Positions 8,315 through 18,077 of a stretch of 64,000 bases of DNA are shown here, in pieces. The stretch is from NCBI RefSeq assembly GCF_003025615.1, contig NZ_PYMJ01000012.1:1-64000 (forward strand), in the 5' to 3' direction. The DNA is from Photobacterium frigidiphilum. Lineage in GTDB: Bacteria; Pseudomonadota; Gammaproteobacteria; Enterobacterales; Vibrionaceae. The first letter of the stretch is position 1. Every line of letters starts with the position of its first letter. Both the position numbers and the translations under genes were made by a program. The notes under the pieces are model-generated. The model worked only from the letters and a program-made list of their open reading frames with translations. It searched no databases and was not told the DNA's origin.

Positions 8315-8347
8315 CGCCCACATGATAGCCTTGCTGTCATGCGGGCG
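8315..8347. terminator. Hairpin after the deacetylase gene
   Basis: CGCCCACATGATAGC and GCTGTCATGCGGGCG pair over 15 positions with a few mismatches and a 3-base loop, 20 bases after the deacetylase stop. It is probably a transcript 3'-end stem, but no clear T-run follows, so intrinsic termination is uncertain. Confidence 0.5.
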
Positions 8348-8387
8348 ATACGCCAAATACTGGTAAATAAACAGCCACCACGATGCT

Positions 8388-8729
8388 TCACCGTCGATAA
8401 CATTGCCACAGCCTAGACGCTATCTTTACCCAATATGATTTATTAGTGATCGCAATAGATAGAGGCAGAAAACGTTTAGGCCACCCTGTTCGCTCAGTGA
8501 CAGTGATCGTGGCACCACTGGGCACTGTAATAATCAATCGAAATAATGACGACGAGTCTAGCCCTCTTATCAAATAGCGAAAATTGAGTTTCAATGCCCG
8601 CACAAGTTCAAGGCACGCTATCAATAATGTCGGATCACTAAGATGAAGGGTAATTGTCTGTTCATTGGCAACGAGGTGGATAGTTTTGTCATCCACCTCC
8701 ATGACTAACGCCCCATGAATACTCAGCAT
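8388..8729 (-). CDS. Hypothetical protein, 113 aa
   Basis: I do not recognise this protein. It is basic, with beta-rich N-terminal sequence (MLSIHGALVMEVDDKTIHLV), a Leu-rich middle and a conserved-looking VPSGATITVTERTGWPKRFLP segment. It starts three bases after the stop of the 67-residue gene, so the two form a tight minus-strand pair and are probably co-transcribed. No signal peptide or clear membrane segment is visible. The ribosome-binding site is weak, consistent with translational coupling; an internal ATG at codon 10 is possible. Confidence 0.55.
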   Translation of the reverse strand: MLSIHGALVMEVDDKTIHLVANEQTITLHLSDPTLLIACLELVRALKLNFRYLIRGLDSSSLFRLIITVPSGATITVTERTGWPKRFLPLSIAITNKSYWVKIASRLWQCYRR

Positions 8730-8732
8730 ATA

Positions 8733-8936
8733 TTACTCTAAGTTTCGACCTCGAATACTGATGCTGCCATTGACAGTCCAAGTCGAATGATCCGATTTTT
8801 CTCCAGTGCCACTGGGTACACCAATCTCAATCTTGTCAAATTCATACGTTAATTCAGCATGACGTTCAGTGAGTTTGTCATACAAAGCCCCAGCCAACTC
8901 GGGCCAATTAGTTGTATTGTTGTTTGCATCTGCCAT
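8733..8936 (-). CDS. Hypothetical acidic protein, 67 aa
   Basis: An unrecognised small acidic protein with no signal peptide. GGAGAAAGGCA directly upstream of the ATG is a strong ribosome-binding site and the main reason for accepting the gene. The sequence has an N-terminal helix (NWPELAGALYDKLTERHAEL) and a strand-rich C-terminal half (STWTVNGSISIRGR). It lies at the right end of the tRNA-bracketed block and leads a two-gene unit with the 113-residue protein. Confidence 0.65.
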   Translation of the reverse strand: MADANNNTTNWPELAGALYDKLTERHAELTYEFDKIEIGVPSGTGEKSDHSTWTVNGSISIRGRNLE

Positions 8937-9578
8937 TGCCTTTCTCCTACTTGTTTAATCCACATTGCCTTGTAATGGACAAAGTAAAATTCCACCTTTT
9001 ACCTTGCCCTCAAGCTAATAACTTTCGCCAGCTTATACACATCATCCTCACTATAGACCGGCAATTACTGGCATTTATACCCAAATGAACTCAACGCATC
9101 TAATTGGGAGAAATCAGTGTAGCAATGACTACCAGCCACTCACTTCTCGCTAAAATAAACATCTTGCTCTGACATGGGTACACACATTATAGCTGCTGTA
9201 ACAACTTACTGGCCTCCTGAATACGAGTCACCGCAGCTATCTTGGCTGTTTTCTCTTATATTCAGTAACAAAGCACAACTTTTATTGTCAGGTTATACCA
9301 ACCTGGATAAATAGTTGTTGGCATTTAATTGAGCACCATAAAATCACCATGGAACGGCCGTAAAGGTCTACTAAAGTGTTCTTGAATATGTTGGCTTGTA
9401 ATTTTGCAGGAACCGGAGATTGTTGGATTTACTAGGATTCCCTTGAACACAGATTCGGCATGTGATGAACCATATATGGACCATAAAACAATTTTGGAAG
9501 CTGATAAGGCGAGTCTGATGAAGGTGAAAAACGCTGATAACAAGAAAGGAAAACGGAGGTAATCTTTTGATTACTCCA
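8937..9578. other. Intergenic stretch without a convincing gene
   Basis: No gene with a plausible ribosome-binding site is visible. A short minus-strand run near 9190-9260 can be read as TAKIAAVTRIQEASKLLQQL before a stop, which looks protein-like and may be a coding remnant, but I cannot assign it. The rest up to the tRNA terminator shows no recognisable signal. A 72-codon minus frame at 9325-9543 lacks a family match. Confidence 0.5.
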
Positions 9579-9586
9579 GATACAAC

Positions 9587-9612
9587 AAAGCCCCAACCGA
9601 AGTTGAGGCTTT
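9587..9612 (-). terminator. Terminator of tRNA-Leu
   Basis: On the minus strand AAAGCCTCAAC TTC GGTTGGGGCTTT folds into a strong hairpin ending in T residues, 13 bases after the tRNA CCA end. Confidence 0.85.
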
Positions 9613-9625
9613 ATCATTTTAACTA

Positions 9626-9710
9626 TGGTGCCCAAGGTCGGACTTGAACCGACACTCCCGAAGGAAACGGATTTTGAATCCGTCGTGTATACCAATTTCA
9701 CCACTCGGGC
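9626..9710 (-). tRNA. tRNA-Leu(CAA)
   Basis: An 85-base class II tRNA with encoded 3' CCA. Acceptor strands GCCCGAG/CTTGGGC pair, including a G-U. The anticodon stem ACGGA/TCCGT closes TTCAAAA, giving anticodon CAA (reads UUG). The long variable arm TTCCTTCGGGAGT and the T loop TTCAAGT are intact. A TATAAT box lies just upstream and a terminator just downstream. Confidence 0.97.
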
Positions 9711-9989
9711 AGATGCGGCTCATTATACGTATACAAGATTGATGCGCAAGCCTTTATTCCGTATCTATCAACAAAAAAAAACAACCGCTACTTATTTAGC
9801 CTATTCAATAAAAAACGGTCATAAACAAAACAAAGAAAAGTAACATATCGAAAAATATGAATAGAATTCTGATGAAAGAAGAAGTGCAATGGTAGTATTC
9901 AGGTTCATCGCTTTTAAAGTAGACAGTGGCACGTCACTAATTCTTGAATCGCTTTATATCGCACTAACAGGAAGTGGGTTGGTACAAAC

Positions 9990-10481
9990 ATGAAAAAGAA
10001 ACAATCAAAGGATGTTCAACAGTCAAAACAATATCCTAGTATTTTCCGTCGCTTAGGGGCATGGCTATATGACTGTTTAGTCGTCGCGGCTGTACTCATG
10101 TTGGCAGGCGGAGTAGTGATGGCGTTGATTGCCGCTTTATTACATTTTGGTATTTTAGATATCACGGGGTACGAAGATGCAAGTGCTTATCTTGGCACTC
10201 ACCCCGTCGCAAGTCTGATTTACAGCTTTTATTTAGCAGCCGTTGTCATTAGCTTCTTCGCTTACTTTTGGTGTAAGGGCGGACAAACACTAGGAATGCG
10301 AGCATGGAAGCTACGTCTACAGAATACTGACGGCTCTAATATTCGTTTAACACAAGCGTTCATTCGCATGGGAACATCTGCATTTGGGTTAGGTAACTTA
10401 TTATCCCCGTTCAGTACAACTAAACAGTCTTTTCAAGATCTGATGGCCGAATGTGAAATGGTTGTCATTGAAGTTAAATAA
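9990..10481 (+). CDS. RDD-family membrane protein
   Basis: A 163-residue RDD-domain protein. The name-giving N-terminal motif appears as RRLGAWLYDCLVV, followed by hydrophobic segments at roughly residues 28-53 and 70-94, and the second signature GQTLGMRAWKLRLQ. RDD proteins are integral membrane proteins, some of them Na+/H+ antiporters; the function of this small form is not established. It is a single gene facing lptG, sharing a bidirectional terminator with it. The ribosome-binding site is poorly placed (AGGAAG about 15 bases upstream), so the start is the least certain part. Confidence 0.85.
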   Translation: MKKKQSKDVQQSKQYPSIFRRLGAWLYDCLVVAAVLMLAGGVVMALIAALLHFGILDITGYEDASAYLGTHPVASLIYSFYLAAVVISFFAYFWCKGGQTLGMRAWKLRLQNTDGSNIRLTQAFIRMGTSAFGLGNLLSPFSTTKQSFQDLMAECEMVVIEVK

Positions 10482-10497
10482 TCATTGTAATGACCAT

Positions 10498-10527
10498 AAA
10501 AAAAGGAGCCAAACGGCTCCTTTTTTT
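10498..10527. terminator. Bidirectional terminator between the RDD gene and lptG
   Basis: GGAGCC AAAC GGCTCC flanked by a run of A on the left and seven T on the right gives a hairpin that can terminate both converging transcripts. Confidence 0.9.
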
Positions 10528-10551
10528 ACATCACGTTGTATGACGTTTTGA

Positions 10552-11622
10552 CTATAACTTACGTCTGAGTAGATAAATTGTAATCAGTAAGAATACGAGG
10601 CTCGGCCCCAAAGCACCAATTGCTGGATGCAGTCGGTAGACAAGGCTCATTGGTCCAAAGACTTCGTTAGATATGTAAAAGGTAAAGCCAAAAATAACAC
10701 CTGATAAGACCCTTGCCCCCATGGTTACCGAACGTAACGGTCCGAATACAAAAGACAATGCAAGTAACATCATAACGGCAATCGAAATCGGTTGAAGTAA
10801 CTTCCGCCAAAACGCCAATTCATAACGAGATGCATCTTGTTTCGATTCTTTTAAATAACTGACGTAATCATACACACCAGATAACGCAAGTTCTTCAGGC
10901 TTTACCATCACGATGGCTAACTTGTCTGGAGACAGTGAAGTCTTCCAAGGCAGAGTGTCAAATTTCGTATTGGTTTGCTGTATTTTCGAAATATTGGTTA
11001 CCGTCACATCAGCAAGCAACCAACCTTGTTGCTCGGTAAAAGATGCAGACTTCGCAAAGACCATTTTAGACAGTGTATTTTTATCATCAAACTGCCAAAT
11101 ATTCACCGCATTTAAAGTACTTTGTTCATGCACGCGACCGATATAAATAAAATCATTACCATCTTTAGCCCACACCCCACTTTGAACCGAAAGTATATTG
11201 CCCCCTGAAGTCCAAATAGCGCGTAATTCTCGTGCCGACTTTTGTGCCTGAGGTGCCCCCCACTGCCCTAACACCATCACTATAAGCATAAGAGGAACTG
11301 CGGTTTTTAAAACAGATAAGCCAATATCAAGCTTAGAAAAACCAGCAGCCTGCATAACAACCAATTCAGAACTCGACGCCAACATGCCTAAGCCAATCAA
11401 TGCACCGAGTAATACCGCCATCGGGAAGAACATTTCAATATCACGTGGCATGCTCAACAAAACATAAATCAATGCTTTCCATAGATCGTAAGTGCCGTCA
11501 CCTATTTTACGCAGCTGCTCAACATATTTAATGATGGCAGATAGCCCGACCAAGGTTGAGAGCGTCAACGCCGTTGTTGCGATAATCGTTCGGCCAATGT
11601 ACCAATCTAAAATCTTAAACAT
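10552..11622 (-). CDS. lptG: LPS export ABC transporter permease LptG
   Basis: A 356-residue YjgP/YjgQ-family permease, with six transmembrane segments and a large periplasmic domain between the third and fourth. N-terminal ILDWYIGRTIIATTALTLST and the PRDIEMFFPMAVLLGALIGLG segment match LptG. With LptF and the LptB2 ATPase, it extracts lipopolysaccharide from the inner membrane and passes it to LptC for transport to the outer membrane. Its ATG overlaps the lptF stop by one base (TAATG), indicating translational coupling. Confidence 0.96.
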   Translation of the reverse strand: MFKILDWYIGRTIIATTALTLSTLVGLSAIIKYVEQLRKIGDGTYDLWKALIYVLLSMPRDIEMFFPMAVLLGALIGLGMLASSSELVVMQAAGFSKLDIGLSVLKTAVPLMLIVMVLGQWGAPQAQKSARELRAIWTSGGNILSVQSGVWAKDGNDFIYIGRVHEQSTLNAVNIWQFDDKNTLSKMVFAKSASFTEQQGWLLADVTVTNISKIQQTNTKFDTLPWKTSLSPDKLAIVMVKPEELALSGVYDYVSYLKESKQDASRYELAFWRKLLQPISIAVMMLLALSFVFGPLRSVTMGARVLSGVIFGFTFYISNEVFGPMSLVYRLHPAIGALGPSLVFLLITIYLLRRKL

Positions 11623-12722
11623 TAACCGCGTCTCCGTAATTTATCTTTTAACACTCGGATAGGCATGGTATCCCAAGAGTTTAATGCGATTGCCACAACA
11701 AACATCACAGCATTGATAGACCAAAGGCCAATATACGAAGGTAAACTTCCATCTTCTACAGCTGATTTCGCTGCACTTATCGCTAAGAAATAAACCAAAT
11801 AGATCAATACTGCTGGGAAGAGTTTTGCAAAACGCCCCTGTCGAGGGTTAACTGACGATAGAGGGACAACGACCATCGTTAATAAAGGAATACATAAAAA
11901 CATCGATATACGCCACTGAAATTCAGCACGTGCCGCTAACTCAGAATGTTGCATCAATGTAGGGGTGGGTAACGCATCCCAATCTCGGTTTTTTTCACGA
12001 ATCGCGCGCTGACCAATCAATGCTTGGTAATCTTCAAACTCAGTCACAGAGTAATCTAATCGAGTCGGCACACCTTCATAACGCGTACCATCTTTAAGTT
12101 CGAGTACCTGACGGCCATCATCTAACTCACTCACATAACCGCGTTCAGCTACCATCACACTGGGGCGCATGGTGTCACGAGCAACGATTTGAGCGACAAA
12201 GACTTTTTCGAGCTTGCTACCTTTATCGGTAATATCATTAACAAAAACGACCCCTTTACCATCAGGGGCGGGTTGAAATTGACCTTTAACCAATAAATCA
12301 AGCCCCACATCAGATTCGACTCTTTCCATGACTTGTGTTTCTTGCTCTGAACTCCATGGAGCTAGCCACAAGGAATTAAATGCCGCAACCGATCCGGTAA
12401 TCATCGCCAGCAATAATGCAGCCTGGATCAGAAACTTATTTCCAATCCCTGTTGCATTCATCACTGTGATTTCACTTTCAGCGTAAAGACGACCAAAAGT
12501 CAGCAAAATACCTATGTAAAGGCTAAGAGGCAGCATCAACAATGCCATTGATGGCATATACAGCCCCATCAAGGTCAAAATCAGATCACCAGGGATCGAA
12601 CCATCGGTTGCATCTGCTAGAATGCGAATAAACTTCTGACTGATAAAGACTAAAAAAAGCACAAATAAAACGGCTAATTGGCTTTTTAATGTCTCACGAG
12701 TCAAATACCTAACAATAATCAC
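11622..12722 (-). CDS. lptF: LPS export ABC transporter permease LptF
   Basis: A 366-residue LptF homologue with N-terminus MIIVRYLTRETLKSQLAVLF, very like the E. coli protein, and the same architecture as LptG. It forms the LptB2FG complex for lipopolysaccharide export. The start codon is GTG at 12722, chosen by family alignment; no strong ribosome-binding site is visible. It is divergent from pepA with a 195-base shared promoter region, an arrangement common in Gammaproteobacteria. Confidence 0.96.
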   Translation of the reverse strand: MIIVRYLTRETLKSQLAVLFVLFLVFISQKFIRILADATDGSIPGDLILTLMGLYMPSMALLMLPLSLYIGILLTFGRLYAESEITVMNATGIGNKFLIQAALLLAMITGSVAAFNSLWLAPWSSEQETQVMERVESDVGLDLLVKGQFQPAPDGKGVVFVNDITDKGSKLEKVFVAQIVARDTMRPSVMVAERGYVSELDDGRQVLELKDGTRYEGVPTRLDYSVTEFEDYQALIGQRAIREKNRDWDALPTPTLMQHSELAARAEFQWRISMFLCIPLLTMVVVPLSSVNPRQGRFAKLFPAVLIYLVYFLAISAAKSAVEDGSLPSYIGLWSINAVMFVVAIALNSWDTMPIRVLKDKLRRRG

Positions 12723-12917
12723 GCGTTATATACCCATAGAAAACTTGTTTTTTTAGTGGAATCACTATAGTTTTTCGGTAAATCAGTTATTTTTTGATCT
12801 TTCGGCTATTTGTTAGCCTGCACTTTAATCCTATACCGAAAAAGCGGTCCAGCAAGATAAGTGCGGTATTATCTAACATTTAGCATTAATTGTCTTTAAT
12901 AGGATGTAGGAGTACGC

Positions 12918-14426
12918 ATGGAGTTTAGTGTAAAAAGTGGCAGCCCCGAGAAACAGCGCAGTGCCTGTATCGTCGTAGGCGTCTTTGAACCACGTCGACT
13001 TTCTCCAATTGCCGAACAGCTAGATAAAATCAGTGATGGTTATATTAGCTCTTTATTACGCCGTGGTGACCTAGAAGGTAAACCGGGGCAAATGCTACTG
13101 CTTCACCATGTACCAAACGTACTCTCAGAGCGAGTATTATTGGTTGGTTGTGGCAAAGAACGTGAACTTGATGAGCGCCAATACAAACAAATTATCAAAA
13201 AGACCATCAGCACGTTAAATGAAACTGGTTCAATGGAAGCAGTCTGCTTTTTAACTGAACTACATGTAAAAGGTCGCGATACATACTGGAAAGTTCGTCA
13301 GGCTGTTGAAACCACAAAAGATAGCCTATACACCTTTAATCAGTTTAAGAGTAACAAACCAGAGACTCGCCGACCACTACGTAAATTAGTATTTAATGTA
13401 CCAACACGTCGTGAACTGTCGCTTGGTGAACGCGCTATTACTCATGGTCTTGCTGTCGCATCAGGTGTTAAAGCGAGCAAAGATCTAGGCAACATGCCAC
13501 CAAACGTGGCTAACCCAGCGTATTTAGCCTCACAAGCACGTCGCCTTGCTGATGATTTTGACACTGTCACCACCAAAATTATTGGTGAGCAGGAAATGAA
13601 AGAGCTTGGCATGACATCTTACCTTGCGGTAGGTCAAGGCTCTAAAAATGAAGCCATGATGTCAGTCATTGAATACAAAGGCAGTGCCGATCCAGACGCG
13701 AAGCCAATTGTATTGGTCGGTAAAGGGCTAACCTTTGATTCAGGCGGTATTTCAATTAAGCCATCCGCTCAAATGGATGAAATGAAATACGACATGTGTG
13801 GTGCAGCATCAGTCTTTGGTGCAATGAAATCACTAGCGAAGCTAAATCTACCAATTAATGTCGTGGGTATTATTGCGGGTTGTGAAAACATGCCTGGCGG
13901 CAATGCTTATCGACCTGGTGACATTATTACCACGATGTCAGGGCAAACAGTTGAAGTACTAAATACCGATGCTGAAGGTCGCTTAGTACTTTGTGATGCG
14001 CTAACGTATGTAGAACGCTTTAATCCAGAGTGTGTAGTCGATGTTGCAACCCTGACTGGCGCATGTGTTGTCGCGCTTGGTCATCACATCAGTGGACTGC
14101 TGGGTAACCATAACCCACTTGCACACGAATTGATTAACGCATCTGAACAATCTGGTGACCGCGCATGGCGTTTACCTATGTCTGATGAATACCAAGATCA
14201 AATCGCTAGCCCATTTGCCGACATGGCAAACCTTGGCTCACCGGGCGCTGGTACAATTACAGCTGGTTGTTTCTTATCACGCTTTACGAAAAAGTATAAC
14301 TGGGCTCACCTCGATATCGCGGGTACAGCTTGGGTTGGTGGTAAAGAGAAAGGTTCAACAGGTCGTCCAGTACCATTACTGGTCCAATTCCTGTTAAACC
14401 GCGCAGGCCTAGAAAACGTCGAATAG
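12918..14426 (+). CDS. pepA: Leucyl aminopeptidase PepA (M17)
   Basis: A 502-residue cytosolic M17 aminopeptidase of family length. The metal-binding and catalytic motifs are present: [17 protein letters not shown] (metal Lys and Asp), MKYDMCGAA and the [10 protein letters not shown] signature. PepA releases N-terminal residues, mainly Leu, with two divalent metals. In E. coli it also binds DNA as XerB and carAB regulator. GGAG precedes the ATG by 8 bases. It heads a pepA-holC-valS cluster. Confidence 0.97.
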   Translation: MEFSVKSGSPEKQRSACIVVGVFEPRRLSPIAEQLDKISDGYISSLLRRGDLEGKPGQMLLLHHVPNVLSERVLLVGCGKERELDERQYKQIIKKTISTLNETGSMEAVCFLTELHVKGRDTYWKVRQAVETTKDSLYTFNQFKSNKPETRRPLRKLVFNVPTRRELSLGERAITHGLAVASGVKASKDLGNMPPNVANPAYLASQARRLADDFDTVTTKIIGEQEMKELGMTSYLAVGQGSKNEAMMSVIEYKGSADPDAKPIVLVGKGLTFDSGGISIKPSAQMDEMKYDMCGAASVFGAMKSLAKLNLPINVVGIIAGCENMPGGNAYRPGDIITTMSGQTVEVLNTDAEGRLVLCDALTYVERFNPECVVDVATLTGACVVALGHHISGLLGNHNPLAHELINASEQSGDRAWRLPMSDEYQDQIASPFADMANLGSPGAGTITAGCFLSRFTKKYNWAHLDIAGTAWVGGKEKGSTGRPVPLLVQFLLNRAGLENVE

Positions 14427-14434
14427 ACAACTAA

Positions 14435-14464
14435 AAAGAGGGGCCTAAAGGTCCCTTTCTTTTT
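14435..14464 (+). terminator. Terminator after pepA
   Basis: AGAGGGGCC TAAA GGTCCCTTTCTTTTT forms a short stem followed by a T-rich tail, between the pepA stop and the holC start. Some read-through to holC is likely in view of the conserved gene order. Confidence 0.65.
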
Positions 14465-14476
14465 GAGAAAAACATT

Positions 14477-14929
14477 ATGACTCATGCTACTTTTTATATA
14501 ATTGAAGATAAACATCTTGAAGCTGATAGCGACTATCTGCTGCATTTTGCTTGTCATCAGGCAGCATTGAGTTACCAGCAAGGCAACAAAGTTTACCTGT
14601 TAGCTGACAATAAGGCACAAGCAGAACAACTTGATGAGTATTTATGGCAACAAGAGCCAGATAACTTCGTTCCTCACAATTTAATTGGAGAAGGACCACG
14701 AGGCGGATCTCCTGTTGAAATAGGCTGGCCCGGTTTACGTCATAGTGGACGACGGGGCTTGCTAATAAATTTGGGTCAAGATACACCAAATTTTGCCGTA
14801 ACCTTCCCACAAGTGATAGACTTCGTCCCTTGCGATGAAAACCTCAAGCAGTTGGCACGTGAACGTTACAAGGCTTATCGCCTTGCTGGCATTCAAATAC
14901 AGACCGCCACTGCCCCTGAGACGCCCTAA
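14477..14929 (+). CDS. holC: DNA polymerase III chi subunit
   Basis: A 150-residue HolC protein. It begins [16 protein letters not shown] and contains [21 protein letters not shown] and [17 protein letters not shown], the family signatures. Chi, with psi, links the clamp loader to single-stranded DNA-binding protein during replication. It sits 50 bases after pepA and 28 bases before valS, the usual proteobacterial order. Confidence 0.95.
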   Translation: MTHATFYIIEDKHLEADSDYLLHFACHQAALSYQQGNKVYLLADNKAQAEQLDEYLWQQEPDNFVPHNLIGEGPRGGSPVEIGWPGLRHSGRRGLLINLGQDTPNFAVTFPQVIDFVPCDENLKQLARERYKAYRLAGIQIQTATAPETP

Positions 14930-14957
14930 TTCCCACATCGATCCTTCTAAGAGCGCT

Positions 14958-17819
14958 ATGGAAAAGACATACAACCCACAATCAATTGAACAAGCGCTAT
15001 ATCAGCGCTGGGAAGAGGCTGGTTACTTCAAGCCTCACGGTGATACATCTAAAGATGCATACAGCATCATGATTCCACCGCCAAACGTCACTGGTAGCCT
15101 ACACATGGGCCACGCTTTCCAAGATACGATCATGGATACACTTATCCGTGCTGAACGTATGAAAGGTAAGAATACCCTTTGGCAAGTCGGTACTGACCAC
15201 GCAGGTATCGCAACCCAAATGGTTGTGGAACGTAAAATTGCTGCTGAAGAAGGCAAAACTAAGCACGACTACGGTCGTGATGCGTTCATCGATAAGATCT
15301 GGGAATGGAAAGCTGAGTCAGGCGGTACTATTACCAAGCAACTCCGTCGCCTAGGCGCTTCTGTCGATTGGGATCGTGAACGATTCACAATGGATGATGG
15401 CTTATCTGCTGCCACTCAAGAAGTGTTTGTTCGTTTATTCGAAGAAGACCTTATCTACCGTGGTAAACGTCTCGTTAACTGGGATCCAAAACTGCACACT
15501 GCAATTTCGGATCTTGAAGTTGAAAGCAAAGACAAAAAAGGCTTTATGTGGCATTTCCGTTACCCGCTTGCGGATGGCGTAAAAACAGCTGAAGGCAAAG
15601 ATTACATCGTTGTAGCAACCACGCGTCCAGAAACAATGCTTGGCGATACGGGTGTTGCAGTGAACCCTGAAGATCCTCGTTATAAAGATCTGATCGGTAA
15701 ACAGATCAAACTACCAATCGTTGGTCGTTTAATTCCAATCGTTGGCGATGAACACGCTGATATGGATAAAGGCACAGGTTGTGTGAAAATCACCCCTGCG
15801 CACGATTTCAACGATTATGAAGTAGGCAAGCGTCACAGCCTACCAATGATCAACATTCTAACCTTCAACGCAGACATCCGTGATGCGGCTGAAGTATTCG
15901 ACACTAACGGTGAAGCAAACGATGCTTACAACTCAGAACTTCCAGCTAAATATCATGGTATGGAACGTTTTGCTGCACGTAAAGCTATCGTGGCAGAATT
16001 TGATGAATTAGGTTTACTTGAAGAAGTTAAAGATCACGATTTGACTGTACCTTACGGCGATCGCGGTGGCGTGGCAATTGAACCAATGCTTACTGACCAA
16101 TGGTATGTACGTACTGCACCTCTTGCTGCTCCTGCAGTAAAAGCGGTTGAAGATGGTCAAATTCAATTTGTTCCAAAGCAATACGAAAACATGTACTTTG
16201 CGTGGATGCGTGACGTTCAAGATTGGTGCATCTCTCGTCAACTTTGGTGGGGCCACAGAATCCCAGCATGGTATGACAACGACGGTAAAGTATACGTTGG
16301 TCGTACTGAAGATGAAGTTCGTGAGAAAAACAACCTTGCTCCTGTGGTTGTTCTTCGTCAAGACGACGATGTGCTTGATACCTGGTTCTCTTCTGCGCTT
16401 TGGACATTCGGTACACAAGGCTGGCCTGAAAACACAGACGCGCTGAAAACATTCCACCCATCAGAAGTTCTAGTATCTGGTTTTGATATTATCTTCTTCT
16501 GGGTTGCGCGTATGATCATGATGACCATGCACTTCGTAAAAGACGAAGAAGGCAATGCACAAGTACCGTTCAAAACTGTTTATATGACGGGTCTTATCCG
16601 TGATGAAAACGGCGACAAGATGTCTAAGTCGAAAGGTAACGTACTTGATCCTATCGATATGATCGATGGTATCGGCCTTGAAGAGCTAGTAGAAAAGCGT
16701 TGTGGCAACATGATGCAGCCAAAGCTTGCTGCAAAAATTGAAAAGCAAACGCGTAAAACGTTTGAAGGCGGTATCGAACCATACGGTACAGATGCCCTAC
16801 GTTTCACTCTTGCTGCAATGGCATCAACAGGTCGTGATATCAATTGGGATATGAAGCGTCTTGAAGGTTACCGTAACTTCTGTAATAAACTATGGAACGC
16901 AAGCCGTTACGTATTAATGAACACAGAAGAGCACGATTGTGGCATGGCTGAAGGTGCAGAACTTGAGTTCTCATTAGCAGACCAATGGATCGCATCGCAG
17001 TTTGAAGTCGCAGCAAAAGAGTTTAATGCTCATTTAGACAACTACCGTCTAGATATGGCAGCGAATACACTGTACGAATTCATCTGGAACCAATTCTGTG
17101 ACTGGTACTTAGAGCTAACTAAACCTGTTCTTTGGAAAGGCACGGAAGCACAACAACGTGCAACGCGTTACACGTTAATCACGGTTCTTGAAAAGACATT
17201 ACGTCTTGCTCACCCTATTCTTCCTTACATCACAGAGTCAATCTGGCAGAGCGTTAAGCCGCTGGTTGACGGTGTTGAAGGGGAAACTATCATGACTCAA
17301 GCCTTACCTCAGTTTAATGAAGATAACTTCAACGCTGATGTAGTTGCTGATCTTGAATGGGTTAAAGCGTTCATTACAAGCATCCGTAACTTACGTGCTG
17401 AATACGACATCGCACCAAGCAAAGGCTTAGACGTGATGATTAAAGTGGCTGACGAAAAAGACGCTGCACGTATTCAAGCCAATGAGATTGTACTGACTTC
17501 TCTAGCTAAGCTAGACAGCATCAAAGTATTGGCTAACGGTGAAACGACACCAGCATGTGCAACCTCACTAGTTGGTAAATCTGAGTTGATGATCCCAATG
17601 GCGGGTCTTATCGACAAAGATGCTGAGCTTGCTCGTCTTGATAAAGAAGTAGCAAAGACACAAGGTGAAATTAAGCGTATCGAAGGTAAGCTTAACAACC
17701 AAGGCTTTGTTGCTAAAGCACCAGAAGTTGTTATCACGAAAGAACGTGAGAAACTAGAAGGTTACCAAGAAACCTTGGTGAAGCTAGAAGCTCAAAAAGA
17801 AACGATCGCAGCACTGTAA
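14958..17819 (+). CDS. valS: Valine--tRNA ligase
   Basis: A 953-residue class Ia synthetase. The HIGH-type motif is [18 protein letters not shown] near residue 45 and the KMSKS loop is [14 protein letters not shown]. The editing domain lies between them ([19 protein letters not shown]), and a C-terminal coiled coil ([20 protein letters not shown]) contacts tRNA. It charges tRNA-Val and hydrolyses mischarged Thr-tRNA. I take ATG 14958 because [12 protein letters not shown] is the family N-terminus; the open frame extends 41 codons upstream inside holC. Confidence 0.98.
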   Translation: MEKTYNPQSIEQALYQRWEEAGYFKPHGDTSKDAYSIMIPPPNVTGSLHMGHAFQDTIMDTLIRAERMKGKNTLWQVGTDHAGIATQMVVERKIAAEEGKTKHDYGRDAFIDKIWEWKAESGGTITKQLRRLGASVDWDRERFTMDDGLSAATQEVFVRLFEEDLIYRGKRLVNWDPKLHTAISDLEVESKDKKGFMWHFRYPLADGVKTAEGKDYIVVATTRPETMLGDTGVAVNPEDPRYKDLIGKQIKLPIVGRLIPIVGDEHADMDKGTGCVKITPAHDFNDYEVGKRHSLPMINILTFNADIRDAAEVFDTNGEANDAYNSELPAKYHGMERFAARKAIVAEFDELGLLEEVKDHDLTVPYGDRGGVAIEPMLTDQWYVRTAPLAAPAVKAVEDGQIQFVPKQYENMYFAWMRDVQDWCISRQLWWGHRIPAWYDNDGKVYVGRTEDEVREKNNLAPVVVLRQDDDVLDTWFSSALWTFGTQGWPENTDALKTFHPSEVLVSGFDIIFFWVARMIMMTMHFVKDEEGNAQVPFKTVYMTGLIRDENGDKMSKSKGNVLDPIDMIDGIGLEELVEKRCGNMMQPKLAAKIEKQTRKTFEGGIEPYGTDALRFTLAAMASTGRDINWDMKRLEGYRNFCNKLWNASRYVLMNTEEHDCGMAEGAELEFSLADQWIASQFEVAAKEFNAHLDNYRLDMAANTLYEFIWNQFCDWYLELTKPVLWKGTEAQQRATRYTLITVLEKTLRLAHPILPYITESIWQSVKPLVDGVEGETIMTQALPQFNEDNFNADVVADLEWVKAFITSIRNLRAEYDIAPSKGLDVMIKVADEKDAARIQANEIVLTSLAKLDSIKVLANGETTPACATSLVGKSELMIPMAGLIDKDAELARLDKEVAKTQGEIKRIEGKLNNQGFVAKAPEVVITKEREKLEGYQETLVKLEAQKETIAAL

Positions 17820-17848
17820 GCCCTCGCTTCACAGTCCATGATTGAATA

Positions 17849-17879
17849 AGCCCGACGCGCAAGCATCGGGCTTTTTTTT
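17849..17879 (+). terminator. Terminator after valS
   Basis: GCCCGA and TCGGGC form a stem around a 10-base loop, followed by eight T residues. Confidence 0.92.
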
Positions 17880-18077
17880 GTGTTTAAATTCCACTACCTA
17901 GCAACGTATATACTATCGCATCGCTGGAGACTGCATCTCTGCTGGCTAAACAATCTATTCGCTTCTCTTCCTCACCTCAAATTAATAGCCTATGCCTATC
18001 AAACCAATATAAACAATCGAATTTTACAATTGATAATAATTCGCAATAATAGCGGCATCAAGAGAGAGGACATCACC

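Larger units (their letters stand above)
9579..9737. repeat. Right copy of the duplicated tRNA-Leu unit
   Basis: This is the intact partner of 1250-1395: terminator, complete tRNA-Leu and -10 box in the same order and orientation. On this side the tRNA promoter also has a plausible -35 (TTGCGC, 16 bases upstream of TATAAT at 9727-9722) beyond the repeat edge, consistent with its being the functional copy. Confidence 0.8.

Noticed and set aside
9325..9543. 72-codon minus-strand frame in the gap before tRNA-Leu
   Set aside because: No ribosome-binding site or recognisable family; it ends within low-information intergenic sequence.
9625..9843. Plus-strand frame across tRNA-Leu
   Set aside because: It is antisense to the tRNA and cannot be a gene.
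14835..14957. 41-codon upstream extension of valS
   Set aside because: It lies inside holC and does not match the conserved ValS N-terminus [12 protein letters not shown].
16014..16573. Several long frames antisense to valS
   Set aside because: They are shadows of a strongly conserved synthetase gene, with no ribosome-binding sites or recognisable domains.
17880..18077. N-terminal extension of the DUF2061 frame back to 17880
   Set aside because: It would begin in the T-run of the valS terminator, has no ribosome-binding site and does not match the module; ATG 18078 has a good site.
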